Shown: one piece after another, positions 1-7,968 of the stretch
How the letters are laid out: the number at the start of each line of letters is the position of its first letter
Numbering within the stretch: position 1 is the first letter of the stretch
Origin: Vibrio rotiferianus CAIM 577 = LMG 21460
Lineage (GTDB): Bacteria > Pseudomonadota > Gammaproteobacteria > Enterobacterales > Vibrionaceae
Assembly: GCF_002741985.1 (NCBI RefSeq)
Contig: NZ_APHW01000020.1
Location: forward strand, 1 to 64,000
DNA length: 64,000 bases
Direction: 5' to 3'
Position numbers and translations under genes: made by a program
The notes under the pieces: model-generated
What the model saw: the letters and a program-made list of their open reading frames with translations, nothing else
Databases searched by the model: none
Told to the model about the DNA's origin: nothing

Positions 1-475
1 GACAATTGAGCAAGTAAGATTCTTTGCATACATCGTGCGTCCAGTGGCTTTCTCTTAGCTCAGTAGGCGCATGGCAATCCACGCACTGACTATTAGCTTT
101 GAGGATCAAACTCGGATCGAGGAACACCTTATCGTGCACTGCTTTTGATTGCGCAGCAGAAAACTTAATAACATCCGGCGCCCCTTCACGGTGGTCAGGA
201 CCAATAATGCTGTGGCAGTTGGTGCAATTAAGTTGCTTTCCTTGGCTCAATAACGCTTGTGGATCATGCGATAGATTCAGAGTGTCTTTGGCGTCCTTAT
301 GACATTGAAGACATTTATAGTCTCGGTCTCGGATCAGTTCGACTTGATGACGCTCGGCCTGAGCACCTTCAACTGACTCTGAAGAAGTCGCATGGGCGGC
401 GATGGAAAAACCATAGAAGGCAAAGATGAAGAGAAATTTCAGCATTGTCTCTATGGTCAATTTTATATTGCCCAT
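1..475 (-). CDS. nrfB: NrfB pentaheme cytochrome c, partial (3' end off window)
   Basis: Periplasmic pentaheme electron carrier that passes electrons from the quinol-oxidising NrfCD module to the nitrite reductase NrfA. The 158 residues in the window begin with a hydrophobic signal peptide (about residues 11-28, ending near AHA). Three CxxCH heme motifs are visible at residues 55-59 (CLQCH), 84-88 (CTNCH) and 131-135 (CVDCH). C158 is probably the first Cys of a fourth. The stretch around CTNCH followed by DHREG and DVIKF closely resembles E. coli NrfB. The gene is divergent from nrfA, unlike E. coli where nrfABCDEFG is one operon, so nrfBCD probably continues off the left edge. I take ATG at 475; an alternative ATG lies at 445. 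Confidence 0.88.
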   Translation of the reverse strand, partial: MGNIKLTIETMLKFLFIFAFYGFSIAAHATSSESVEGAQAERHQVELIRDRDYKCLQCHKDAKDTLNLSHDPQALLSQGKQLNCTNCHSIIGPDHREGAPDVIKFSAAQSKAVHDKVFLDPSLILKANSQCVDCHAPTELRESHWTHDVCKESYLLNC

Positions 476-501
476 ATTTTTCTTTCCTTAGCTCGATAAT
501 A

Positions 502-520
502 ATTGATAACCATTCTCAAT
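502..520. promoter_or_regulatory. Fur-box-like dyad upstream of nrfB
   Basis: The 19-mer ATTGATAACCATTCTCAAT has ATTGA/TCAAT arms and, by my alignment, about 15 of 19 matches to the form AATGATAATAATTCTCATT typical of gamma-proteobacterial Fur boxes. It lies 27-45 bp upstream of the nrfB start, a position that suits repression. A LuxR-family operator was considered because of the ATTGATAA half site, but the arm spacing is one base too long. Confidence 0.45.
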
Positions 521-626
521 TATTTATTTGAGCGACAATTAATTTCCTCTGAAGATATTTTTACAAACCTTCAAATGACATCAATTCTTATTTCGGAAAG
601 CCACAACGCTAAACCTATATTTATAA

Positions 627-650
627 TACCCCTATTCTCCATAAGGGGTA
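627..650. promoter_or_regulatory. Inverted NarL/NarP-type heptamers with 10-bp spacing
   Basis: TACCCCT (627-633) and AGGGGTA (644-650) are perfect inverted copies and both fit the NarL/NarP heptamer TACYYMT. The 10-bp gap differs from the 2-bp gap NarP prefers for dimer binding. They lie midway between the divergent nrfB and nrfA starts and could bind NarP monomers or serve nrfB. Inference from motif only. Confidence 0.35.
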
Positions 651-737
651 GAAACAACCGCTCAAAAAGCGAGCTTAATCACCCTATTTTTTAAACAGAC
701 AGAAAGCTAAAACCTTAGCACACAATAAGTTACACCA

Positions 738-753
738 TACCACTTTAGGGGTA
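738..753. promoter_or_regulatory. NarP (NarL) 7-2-7 site upstream of nrfA
   Basis: TACCACT-TT-AGGGGTA is a 7-2-7 inverted heptamer pair. The right arm fits the consensus perfectly and the left arm has one mismatch (A at the fifth base). Its centre is about 181 bp upstream of the nrfA GTG and 51 bp upstream of the FNR-like site. That order (Nar site upstream of FNR) matches the E. coli nrfA promoter. It would respond to nitrate or nitrite through NarQ-NarP. Confidence 0.6.
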
Positions 754-789
754 TATAAATATAAACATGACTGAGATCACTGGCGTAAA

Positions 790-803
790 TTGATCTAAAA
801 CAA
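790..803. promoter_or_regulatory. FNR site upstream of nrfA
   Basis: TTGAT-CTAA-AACAA matches the FNR consensus TTGAT-N4-ATCAA with a single mismatch. With FNR centred at -41.5, the start of transcription would fall near base 838, leaving about 89 nt of leader before the GTG. A poor -10-like stretch occurs around 825-831. Anaerobic activation of nrfA by FNR is established in enterobacteria; the site here is a motif match. Confidence 0.55.
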
Positions 804-926
804 GACAAGTATCGCTCACTATTTCATCTATTTGATTAAGCCATATTATTAATCTTAGATCTCCGGTTCTTATTTGGAATAGCTCCTCACAACGCTGCTT
901 ATAAAAACAAATATGGAGATAACACC

Positions 927-2354
927 GTGAGCATAAAACACTGGATGAGCGCACCCATCGCGGTTGCGACCTTATTCGCCAGCCAATTATTTTTGGTAGG
1001 CGCTCCTATGGCAGCGGAAGATAAAGGACTCGTCGATCCACGCAACGATGCCTTTGAACAAAACCACCCTGACCAATATCATTCTTGGAAAGCAACATCA
1101 GAAAGTGAACATATTGAAGATGCCTTAAGTGAAGACCCAAACATGGTGATTCTATGGGCAGGCTATGGCTTTGCGAAAGATTACAATAAAGCCCGCGGTC
1201 ACTTCTACGCATTGGATGATGTTCGCCAAACCTTACGTACCGGTGCACCGACAGACGAAAAATCCGGACCTATGCCGATGGCGTGTTGGAGCTGTAAAAG
1301 CCCAGATGTGGCTCGCGTAATTGATGAACGCGGTGAAGATGGCTACTTCGAAGGAAAATGGGCACGCTTAGGATCGGAGGTCGTTAACCCTATTGGTTGT
1401 TCTGACTGTCACGACACTCGCTCTGATGAGTTTAAAAACGGTGAACCAGCGCTGGCAATAACTCGCCCTTATGTAGAACGCGCTTTCGATGCCATCGGCA
1501 AAAAGTTTGATGACCAATCTCGCCTAGATCAACAAGCGTCTGTTTGCGCGCAGTGCCACGTTGAATACTACTTTACCGGTCCAACCAAAGCCGTGAAATT
1601 CCCATGGGACATGGGGACCACTGTGAACGATATGGAACAGTACTACGATGCATTGAACTTCAAAGATTGGACACACGCAGTATCGAAGGCACCAATGTTG
1701 AAAGCACAGCACCCAGGTTACGAAACATGGCGTGATGGCATCCACGGCAAGAATAAAGTCGTATGTGTGGACTGCCACATGCCAAAAGTAACTAAAGAAG
1801 ACGGCACCGTTTACACCGACCACAAAGTGGGCAATCCGTTTGATCGCTTCGAAGACACTTGTGCACAATGTCATACCCAAACCAAAGAGCAGCTACAAGG
1901 CATCGTTTCAACGCGTAAAGCTCAAGTACTGAACATGAAGCTAACAGCCGAGAAGCAAATCGTAGCAGCGCACTTTGAAGCGGGTGCAGCATGGAAAGCC
2001 GGCGCAACCGAAGATGAAATGCAGCCGATCCTGCAAGATATCCGCCATGCACAATGGCGTTGGGACTACGCGATTGCGTCTCATGGTGTCCACATGCACG
2101 CGCCTGAAGTTGCGCTAGAGGTGTTAGGTACTGCGGTTGACCGTGCGGCGGACGCACGCACTAAGCTGGTTCGTTTACTTGCAACCAAAGGCATTACTGA
2201 ACCAGTACAAATCCCTGATATCTCGACCAAAGCTAAGGCACAACAAGCACTAGGTATGGATATGGAGAAAATGAACTCAGATAAGAAACACTTCCTAGAA
2301 ACGGTGGCACCAGAGTGGGATAAAGCAGCGGCTGAACGCGAAGCCAAGTACTAA
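927..2354 (+). CDS. nrfA: Cytochrome c552 nitrite reductase NrfA
   Basis: Periplasmic pentaheme enzyme that reduces nitrite to ammonium with six electrons, the catalytic step of dissimilatory nitrite ammonification. It starts at GTG 927 behind TGGAG at 914-918 and carries a signal peptide (residues 1 to about 30). The diagnostic lysine-ligated catalytic heme motif CWSCK is at residues 120-124. Four standard CxxCH motifs follow at 158-162, 207-211, 280-284 and 312-316. Length 475 aa is normal for the family. It is expressed divergently from nrfB, under apparent NarP and FNR control, and ends in its own terminator, so it appears monocistronic here. Confidence 0.97.
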   Translation: MSIKHWMSAPIAVATLFASQLFLVGAPMAAEDKGLVDPRNDAFEQNHPDQYHSWKATSESEHIEDALSEDPNMVILWAGYGFAKDYNKARGHFYALDDVRQTLRTGAPTDEKSGPMPMACWSCKSPDVARVIDERGEDGYFEGKWARLGSEVVNPIGCSDCHDTRSDEFKNGEPALAITRPYVERAFDAIGKKFDDQSRLDQQASVCAQCHVEYYFTGPTKAVKFPWDMGTTVNDMEQYYDALNFKDWTHAVSKAPMLKAQHPGYETWRDGIHGKNKVVCVDCHMPKVTKEDGTVYTDHKVGNPFDRFEDTCAQCHTQTKEQLQGIVSTRKAQVLNMKLTAEKQIVAAHFEAGAAWKAGATEDEMQPILQDIRHAQWRWDYAIASHGVHMHAPEVALEVLGTAVDRAADARTKLVRLLATKGITEPVQIPDISTKAKAQQALGMDMEKMNSDKKHFLETVAPEWDKAAAEREAKY

Positions 2355-2388
2355 TTTAACTGGTGAAGATTAATTAATAGATACAACA

Positions 2389-2419
2389 AGGGGCGTACTG
2401 AACGCCCCTTTCTTTGTTA
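2389..2419. terminator. Rho-independent terminator after nrfA
   Basis: Perfect 8-bp stem (AGGGGCGT 2389-2396 with ACGCCCCT 2402-2409), 5-nt loop, then a T-rich tract TTTCTTTG. It lies between convergent nrfA and the minus-strand lipoprotein gene and may serve both. Confidence 0.8.
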
Positions 2420-2468
2420 TCTTTATTTCTTCGTCCTCGATTCTATCGAGAGACAAAAATCGAATGTG

Positions 2469-3023
2469 CTAACGACGAGGAAGTCTCGGCCTAGACTGAA
2501 TATTTGGGCGCGTTTTAGGCATTTGCACATTAGGTCTTTCCGCAGGACGCTGAACCTTCGTCTCTGGCAGTGCTTTTCTTTGTTGCGCCTTTTCTTTCAG
2601 TGCTTTGTCTCGTAAAGCCGCGGGCTCGCTTCGCTCTGGACGATTCTCCCACTTGGTTTGAATCTCCTGCTTCTGCTCTTCAGGTAGAGATTGCCAATGG
2701 TCGTCAAGTTGGCGTTTCATGTTGTCAATGTTGGTGGACATATCATCATCCTTCCAATCTTCAACTTTGTCTTTGATGGATTGCTGTTGGTCTTCATCCA
2801 AGCCATTCCACCACTCTTCCAATTTCTCTTTGTATTCATCATCATTGTCACAACAACCCGGATAATAGTAGATCCAGTAATCGTCATGATCATACCACCA
2901 TGGATCGTAGTAACCGGAAGAGTAATAAACCGTAGATGAGGAGCCAGAATGTTCGGAAGAAGTACAGCCTGCCAGTACGGAGCCGCACAGCACCACCAAA
3001 ATGCCTAACGCTTTATTCTTCAT
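2469..3023 (-). CDS. Uncharacterised Tyr/Asp-rich lipoprotein
   Basis: A 184-aa protein with a lipoprotein signal peptide: hydrophobic residues 5-17 followed by the lipobox LAGC, acylated Cys at 19. The mature part starts with a Ser-rich linker, then a Tyr/Trp/Asp-rich segment (about 31-65). A charged, probably helical region with EEQKQEIQ-type repeats follows, then an Arg/Pro-rich tail from about 130. The acidic helix followed by RPxxRPN repeats recalls small envelope lipoproteins of Vibrio and Shewanella, but I do not recognise a named family. It sits between nrfA and nrfG on the minus strand. Its stop is 42 bp before the 3' end of the nrfG strand, so it is downstream of nrfG. No function assigned. 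Confidence 0.7.
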   Translation of the reverse strand: MKNKALGILVVLCGSVLAGCTSSEHSGSSSTVYYSSGYYDPWWYDHDDYWIYYYPGCCDNDDEYKEKLEEWWNGLDEDQQQSIKDKVEDWKDDDMSTNIDNMKRQLDDHWQSLPEEQKQEIQTKWENRPERSEPAALRDKALKEKAQQRKALPETKVQRPAERPNVQMPKTRPNIQSRPRLPRR

Positions 3024-3064
3024 TCGTCGCCTACCTTTCGTCTACTGCTTATTAAATTCTACGT

Positions 3065-3700
3065 CTACAACAGCTCTTTCGCTTGGTTGATAGAGTTAAT
3101 AATTTGCACTCTATCTAAGTTGGGATCGTTAGAATCTAGTAATAGTACCCAAGCATCAATCGCCTCCTGAAAACGGAATGACAAAAAATGATCATTTGCG
3201 ATCAAAGACAAAGCAGCTTCATTATGAGGCTCTAACTGCAACGCTTGTTCAAGCAATAAACTGACTTCACTCGTCATCGCTTGTTTATGGATGTAATACA
3301 GGGTGGTTGCTTTAGCGGCAAGTTGAGTTGCATTGACTGGGTCTGTCAACTGAATGGCATAATCGAAGCAAATCAGTGCTCCATCAAGCTCTCCTTCGAC
3401 CAGATATCCCTGCCCCAACTGAAACCATAGCTCAGCATTATTTGGGTCTTCACGCAATTGGTCTTGGATTTCCTCAATGATGTCATGAGCAGTCATCATC
3501 CGCGATGCTTCGGCTTGTATTGGCTGAGGAGCAGATTGACGAAAAAGTAAAAAGCTAGCACTCGTCAGCACGAGCACCAACGCGCAGAAGCTAAACCATT
3601 GCGCTGGCTTTACTTTGGCGGCGCTCAGCGACAAAGCCACAATGAATAAACCCATCAAAGTGATGGCAACAAAAAACCAAACCGACATAGTGCATTCCAT
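3065..3700 (-). CDS. nrfG: NrfG-like TPR protein for NrfA heme attachment
   Basis: NrfG, with NrfE and NrfF, directs heme attachment to the unusual CxxCK motif of NrfA. The protein has two N-terminal membrane segments (about residues 6-26 and 34-53) and then TPR repeats starting near EDPNNAELWFQLGQGY. The C-terminal part, including NEAALSLIANDHF, FQEAIDAWVLLL and INSINQAKELL, aligns well with E. coli NrfG and the TPR part of CcmI. ATG 3700 has almost no Shine-Dalgarno. ATG at 3688 (MSVWFF) has GGA 9 nt upstream and may be the real start. The gene is on the strand opposite nrfA but in the same nrf locus; nrfE and nrfF are not seen here. Confidence 0.85.
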   Translation of the reverse strand: MECTMSVWFFVAITLMGLFIVALSLSAAKVKPAQWFSFCALVLVLTSASFLLFRQSAPQPIQAEASRMMTAHDIIEEIQDQLREDPNNAELWFQLGQGYLVEGELDGALICFDYAIQLTDPVNATQLAAKATTLYYIHKQAMTSEVSLLLEQALQLEPHNEAALSLIANDHFLSFRFQEAIDAWVLLLDSNDPNLDRVQIINSINQAKELL

Positions 3701-3753
3701 AAAACAAGAGAGTTTCAGTCTACTGGTTTAGAGCTTTAATTGCGTTGATACAA

Positions 3754-3786
3754 GTACAAAAAAGCCGAGCGTAATGCTCGGCTTTT
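3754..3786 (-). terminator. Terminator after gyrA
   Basis: Perfect 10-bp stem AAAGCCGAGC (3761-3770) with GCTCGGCTTT (3776-3785), 5-nt loop, followed on the minus strand by a U run. It can also act on the plus strand. Confidence 0.85.
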
Positions 3787-3809
3787 AAATTTAGCAGTGA
3801 CTGAGAAGA

Positions 3810-6449
3810 TTATTCTTCTTCAGAACCTTCAGCTGTATCGTCCGCTGCTGGTGCTTCAGGCGCTTGACCTTCAACATTTGCTTCTGTTGCTTCCGCTTCT
3901 TCACCTTCAGGTAATTCAACTTCTTCAACTTCGTCAATGCGTTGTAGACCAACTACTGACTCATCTTCTGCTGTACGGATCAGCGTTACACCTTGAGTGT
4001 TACGACCTACTTGGCTTACTTCAGCTACACGAGTACGAACTAGAGTACCAGCGTCGGTGATCATCATCATCTCGTCGCCTTCTTCTACTTGTACTGCGCC
4101 AACAACTGGACCGTTACGCTCAGAAACCTTGATAGACACAACGCCCTGAGTTGCACGACCTTTCGTTGGGTATTCCGCTAGTTCAGTACGCTTACCGTAG
4201 CCGTTTTGTGTAACCGTTAGGATATCGCCTTCGTTAGACGGAACGATTAGAGACACAACTTGGTCTTCGTCTGCTAGTTTCATACCGCGAACACCCGCCG
4301 CTGTACGACCCATTGCACGTACTTTGTCTTCGCTGAAGCGAACCACTTTACCTGCTTTAGAGAACAGCATGATGTCGCTATCGCCATTTGTGATATCAAC
4401 GCCAATTAGTGAGTCATCATCACGTAGGTTCACAGCGATTAGACCGTTTGAACGTACGTTTGCAAACTGGTTCAGTGGGGTCTTCTTAACCGTACCATCG
4501 CCTGTCGCCATGAAGATAAATTTCTCTGGTGAGAACTCATCAACTGGAAGAATTGCGGTGATACGTTCGCCTTCCTCTAGCGGAAGGATGTTTACGATTG
4601 GCTTACCACGTGCAGTACGAGTTGCATGAGGCAATTGGTAAACTTTCAGACGGTAAGTCTTACCACGAGTTGAGAAACATAGAATGTTATCGTGGGTATT
4701 TGCAACAAGTAGACGTTCGATGAAGTCTTCATCTTTCATCTTCGTTGCACTCTTACCTTTACCACCACGACGCTGAGCTTCGTAGTCGCTTAGAATTTGG
4801 TACTTAACGTAACCTTCGTGAGACAGAGTTACTACTACGTCTTCACGAGCGATCAGCTCTTCCATGTCAATGTCATGGCTAGCTGCTGTGATTTCTGTAC
4901 GACGTGCATCGCCGAAACCATCGCGAACCGCTTCAAGTTCTTCACGGATCACTTCCATCAAACGCTCAGTGCTTGCAAGAATGTGCATTAGCTCTGCGAT
5001 TTCATCTAGAAGTGCTTTGTATTCGTCAAGAATCTTCTCGTGCTCAAGACCAGTTAGCTTGTGTAGACGTAGGTCTAGGATAGCTTGTGCTTGAGTTTCA
5101 GTCAGGAAGTACTGGCCGTCACGGATGCCGTATTGCTCTTCTAGCCATTCTGGACGAGCAGCATCGGTGCCTGCACGCTCTAGCATTGCCGCTACGTTGC
5201 CAAGGTCCCAACCACGCGCTACAAGGCCAGCTTTCGCTTCTGCAGGTGTTGGAGCTTTACGAATAAGTTCGATGATTTCATCGATGTTCGCTAGTGCAAG
5301 CGCCAAACCTTCAAGGATATGTGCACGTTCACGAGCTTTACGTAGTTCGAAGATAGTACGACGAGTAACAACTTCACGACGGTGGTCAACGAAACACTTC
5401 AACATCTCTTTTAGGTTGAATAGTTTTGGCTGGCCATTGTCTAGCGCAACCATGTTGATACCGAAAGTCGTTTGAAGCTGGGTTTGTGCGTAAAGGTTGT
5501 TTAGAACCACTTCGCCCACAGCATCGCGCTTACATTCAATTACGATACGCATACCGTCTTTATCAGACTCGTCACGTAGCGCGCTAATGCCTTCTACTTT
5601 TTTATCTTTAACCAGCTCAGCGATCTTTTCGATCAAGCGAGCTTTGTTTACCTGGTAAGGAATTTCAGTGACGATGATGGTTTCTTTACCATTCTTCTCC
5701 ACTTCGATTTCCGCTTTTGAACGCATGTAGATTTTGCCGCGACCTGTTTTGTACGCGTCTACGATGCCTTTACGACCGCTGATCAGCGCCGCTGTAGGGA
5801 AATCAGGACCAGGAATGTAATCCATTAGCTCATCAATAGTGATTTCTTCATTATTGATGTACGCAAGACAGCCATCGATCACTTCGCCAAGGTTGTGTGG
5901 CGGGATGTTGGTTGCCATACCTACCGCGATACCAGAAGAACCGTTTACCAGTAGGTTAGGAATTTTCGTAGGAAGAACCGCAGGGATCTGCTCAGTACCA
6001 TCATAGTTAGGTACATAGTCTACGGTTTCTTTGTCTAGGTCAGCCAGAAGTTCGTGGGCAATCTTCGCCATACGTACTTCGGTATAACGCATTGCCGCAG
6101 CAGAGTCGCCATCGATCGAGCCAAAGTTACCTTGACCATCGACCAGCATGTAACGAAGTGAGAACGGCTGAGCCATACGTACGATTGTGTCGTACACAGC
6201 ACTATCACCGTGTGGGTGATATTTACCGATTACGTCGCCGACAACACGGGCTGATTTTTTATATGGTTTGTTCCAATCGTTGCCTAGTACGTTCATCGCG
6301 AATAAAACGCGGCGGTGTACTGGTTTTAGGCCATCACGCACATCTGGAAGAGCACGACCCACGATTACTGACATCGCGTAGTCTAGGTATGAACCTCTAA
6401 GCTCATCTTCAATGTTTACGGGCGTGATCTCTTTAGCTAAATCGCTCAT
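3810..6449 (-). CDS. gyrA: DNA gyrase subunit A
   Basis: Breakage-reunion subunit of type II topoisomerase GyrA2B2, which introduces negative supercoils. Catalytic Tyr122 sits in AAMRYTE. The quinolone-resistance region reads GDSAVYDT, so Ser83 and Asp87 are both wild type and no classical fluoroquinolone-resistance change is present. The GyrA box QRRGGKG precedes the C-terminal DNA-wrapping beta-pinwheel. The last 40 residues or so are strongly acidic ([13 protein letters not shown], ending EGSEEE), as in many Vibrio GyrA. Length 879 aa is normal. It is monocistronic, with its own terminator and a perfect 14-bp palindrome just upstream of the start. Confidence 0.98.
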   Translation of the reverse strand: MSDLAKEITPVNIEDELRGSYLDYAMSVIVGRALPDVRDGLKPVHRRVLFAMNVLGNDWNKPYKKSARVVGDVIGKYHPHGDSAVYDTIVRMAQPFSLRYMLVDGQGNFGSIDGDSAAAMRYTEVRMAKIAHELLADLDKETVDYVPNYDGTEQIPAVLPTKIPNLLVNGSSGIAVGMATNIPPHNLGEVIDGCLAYINNEEITIDELMDYIPGPDFPTAALISGRKGIVDAYKTGRGKIYMRSKAEIEVEKNGKETIIVTEIPYQVNKARLIEKIAELVKDKKVEGISALRDESDKDGMRIVIECKRDAVGEVVLNNLYAQTQLQTTFGINMVALDNGQPKLFNLKEMLKCFVDHRREVVTRRTIFELRKARERAHILEGLALALANIDEIIELIRKAPTPAEAKAGLVARGWDLGNVAAMLERAGTDAARPEWLEEQYGIRDGQYFLTETQAQAILDLRLHKLTGLEHEKILDEYKALLDEIAELMHILASTERLMEVIREELEAVRDGFGDARRTEITAASHDIDMEELIAREDVVVTLSHEGYVKYQILSDYEAQRRGGKGKSATKMKDEDFIERLLVANTHDNILCFSTRGKTYRLKVYQLPHATRTARGKPIVNILPLEEGERITAILPVDEFSPEKFIFMATGDGTVKKTPLNQFANVRSNGLIAVNLRDDDSLIGVDITNGDSDIMLFSKAGKVVRFSEDKVRAMGRTAAGVRGMKLADEDQVVSLIVPSNEGDILTVTQNGYGKRTELAEYPTKGRATQGVVSIKVSERNGPVVGAVQVEEGDEMMMITDAGTLVRTRVAEVSQVGRNTQGVTLIRTAEDESVVGLQRIDEVEEVELPEGEEAEATEANVEGQAPEAPAADDTAEGSEEE

Positions 6450-6474
6450 AGAGCCATTATCCCTCTATTATCTG

Positions 6475-6488
6475 ATCGTAATTACGAT
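6475..6488. repeat. Perfect 14-bp palindrome in gyrA 5' region
   Basis: ATCGTAATTACGAT is exactly self-complementary and lies 26 bp upstream of the gyrA ATG, in the promoter or leader. The rest of the 309-bp gyrA-ubiG gap is AT-rich and has no other gene. I do not recognise the palindrome as the site of a known regulator. Confidence 0.6.
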
Positions 6489-6758
6489 ACGTGTAAGGTG
6501 CAAAAATATAACACACAATTCATCAACGGGGCATCACTTTCCCGCTCCTTTTATCAGGTTGTGAGCTTGGTTATGGGTTAAATGAAGAGAATTTGCACAT
6601 TCATCCCATATCTTTCTGAAAACTGACTATATTTCCACCAATATCGTTCAAAAATGTCCCCTATTGCGATTGTGAGAAAAGAAGCAGTTTTAACGTATCG
6701 TACCATTGGAGTATAATCGCGCCTTCCAAAGGACTATTAGCGAAGCGATATTACTATC

Positions 6759-7466
6759 ATGACAAAAGCACAAAACGTCGATCCAAGTGAAATTAAGAAA
6801 TTCGAGGAGATGGCTTCTCGTTGGTGGGATTTAGAAGGCGAGTTCAAACCACTTCACCAAATTAACCCGCTTCGCTTGAACTATGTCCTGGAGAAAGCCG
6901 ACGGTTTATTTGGCAAAAAAGTGCTCGATGTGGGCTGTGGTGGCGGTATTCTTGCAGAAAGCATGGCAAAAGAAGGTGCAGTGGTAACTGGCCTAGATAT
7001 GGGTAAGGAACCTTTAGAAGTCGCTCGCCTGCACGCACTAGAGACAGGAACTAAGCTGACTTACATCCAAAGCACCATCGAAGACCACGCAGCGGAAAAT
7101 GCCGGGACTTACGATGTCGTGACTTGCATGGAGATGCTTGAACACGTCCCTGACCCACTCTCTGTGATTCGCTCTTGTGCAGCGTTGGTCAAACCTGGCG
7201 GCCATGTCTTCTTCTCTACACTAAACCGCAATATCAAGTCATACCTATTTGCCATTGTTGGCGCAGAGAAGCTATTGAAAATCGTTCCGGAAGGCACTCA
7301 CGACCACGAGAAATTCATCAAACCAGCAGAAATGATGAAGATGATTGACCAAACAGACCTAACCGAAATGGGTATCACTGGCTTGCACTACAATCCTCTT
7401 AACGATAGCTACAAACTAGGCCGTAATGTCGATGTAAACTACATCGTCCATACTCAAAAATACTAG
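6759..7466 (+). CDS. ubiG: Ubiquinone O-methyltransferase UbiG
   Basis: SAM-dependent enzyme that carries out both O-methylation steps of ubiquinone synthesis (2-polyprenyl-6-hydroxyphenol methylase and 3-demethylubiquinol 3-methyltransferase). Class I methyltransferase motif [10 protein letters not shown] is at about residues 55-63. Post-motif [11 protein letters not shown] is present, as is the N-terminal [10 protein letters not shown] signature typical of UbiG. Length 235 aa is normal. It lies divergent from gyrA, the same arrangement as in E. coli where ubiG neighbours gyrA, and is followed by a clear terminator. Confidence 0.97.
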   Translation: MTKAQNVDPSEIKKFEEMASRWWDLEGEFKPLHQINPLRLNYVLEKADGLFGKKVLDVGCGGGILAESMAKEGAVVTGLDMGKEPLEVARLHALETGTKLTYIQSTIEDHAAENAGTYDVVTCMEMLEHVPDPLSVIRSCAALVKPGGHVFFSTLNRNIKSYLFAIVGAEKLLKIVPEGTHDHEKFIKPAEMMKMIDQTDLTEMGITGLHYNPLNDSYKLGRNVDVNYIVHTQKY

Positions 7467-7525
7467 TCTGATTACATAGCAATCACATCAACCAAATGAG
7501 CCTATAAAAGAAGGGTTCGTTAGAG

Positions 7526-7555
7526 AGGCAGTAGCATAGGTTTACTGCCTTTTTT
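7526..7555 (+). terminator. Terminator after ubiG
   Basis: 8-bp stem AGGCAGTA (7526-7533) with TACTGCCT (7543-7550), 9-nt loop, followed by TTTTT. Confidence 0.8.
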
Positions 7556-7757
7556 AGTTTCTGTTGGTACATTTTTCGTGCACTAGATTCCATTTTAACC
7601 AATCTATTTTTAACAAACAAAAACTGTCAAAGATCAAGGAAAATATTTTTACATGCGGTTATTTGTAAACCGATCTGAAAACTGCAATTTTCTCCAATCA
7701 ATCTCCCCCTTTTCTCATCGGTTAGTGTTCACTTACTGATTTTTTTCGTTCTCATAG

Positions 7758-7766
7758 TTATCCACA
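7758..7766 (+). promoter_or_regulatory. DnaA box upstream of nrdA
   Basis: TTATCCACA is an exact consensus DnaA box, about 200 bp upstream of the nrdA ATG. DnaA regulates nrdAB transcription in E. coli, so the location is biologically sensible. Confidence 0.6.
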
Positions 7767-7835
7767 AGTCATCCCCTGCCTGTGCCTTGAAAAATTGGGG
7801 CAATAGCACTATCTTGTAACCCGCAAACAAATTAA

Positions 7836-7873
7836 CCCCTATATGTTGTGTTTAAGCTACAATATATAGATAG
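7836..7873. promoter_or_regulatory. Candidate NrdR boxes upstream of nrdA
   Basis: CTATATGTTGTGT (7839-7851) fits the NrdR box core CWATATSTWGTGT in every position. A second related element, CAATATATAGAT, is at 7860-7871. The two begin 21 bp apart (two helical turns); NrdR pairs are more often about three turns apart, which lowers confidence. A weaker CTAT-containing element occurs at 7809. NrdR represses RNR genes when dATP is high. Confidence 0.4.
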
Positions 7874-7968
7874 ACTTTGATCACAAAGCCGCCGCAAATT
7901 TTACAAGTTTTGCACATAAACAAACAAAAATACGGCTTTTATCAGTTTTCTTAGGGAAATAAAGCAGA

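Noticed and set aside
502..522. LuxR/OpaR site before nrfB
   Set aside because: The left half resembles ATTGATAA but the arms are spaced one base too far and the right half fails; a Fur box fits better.
3797..5475. Plus-strand open frames inside gyrA
   Set aside because: They are low-complexity mirror frames of a highly conserved gene, with no ribosome sites.
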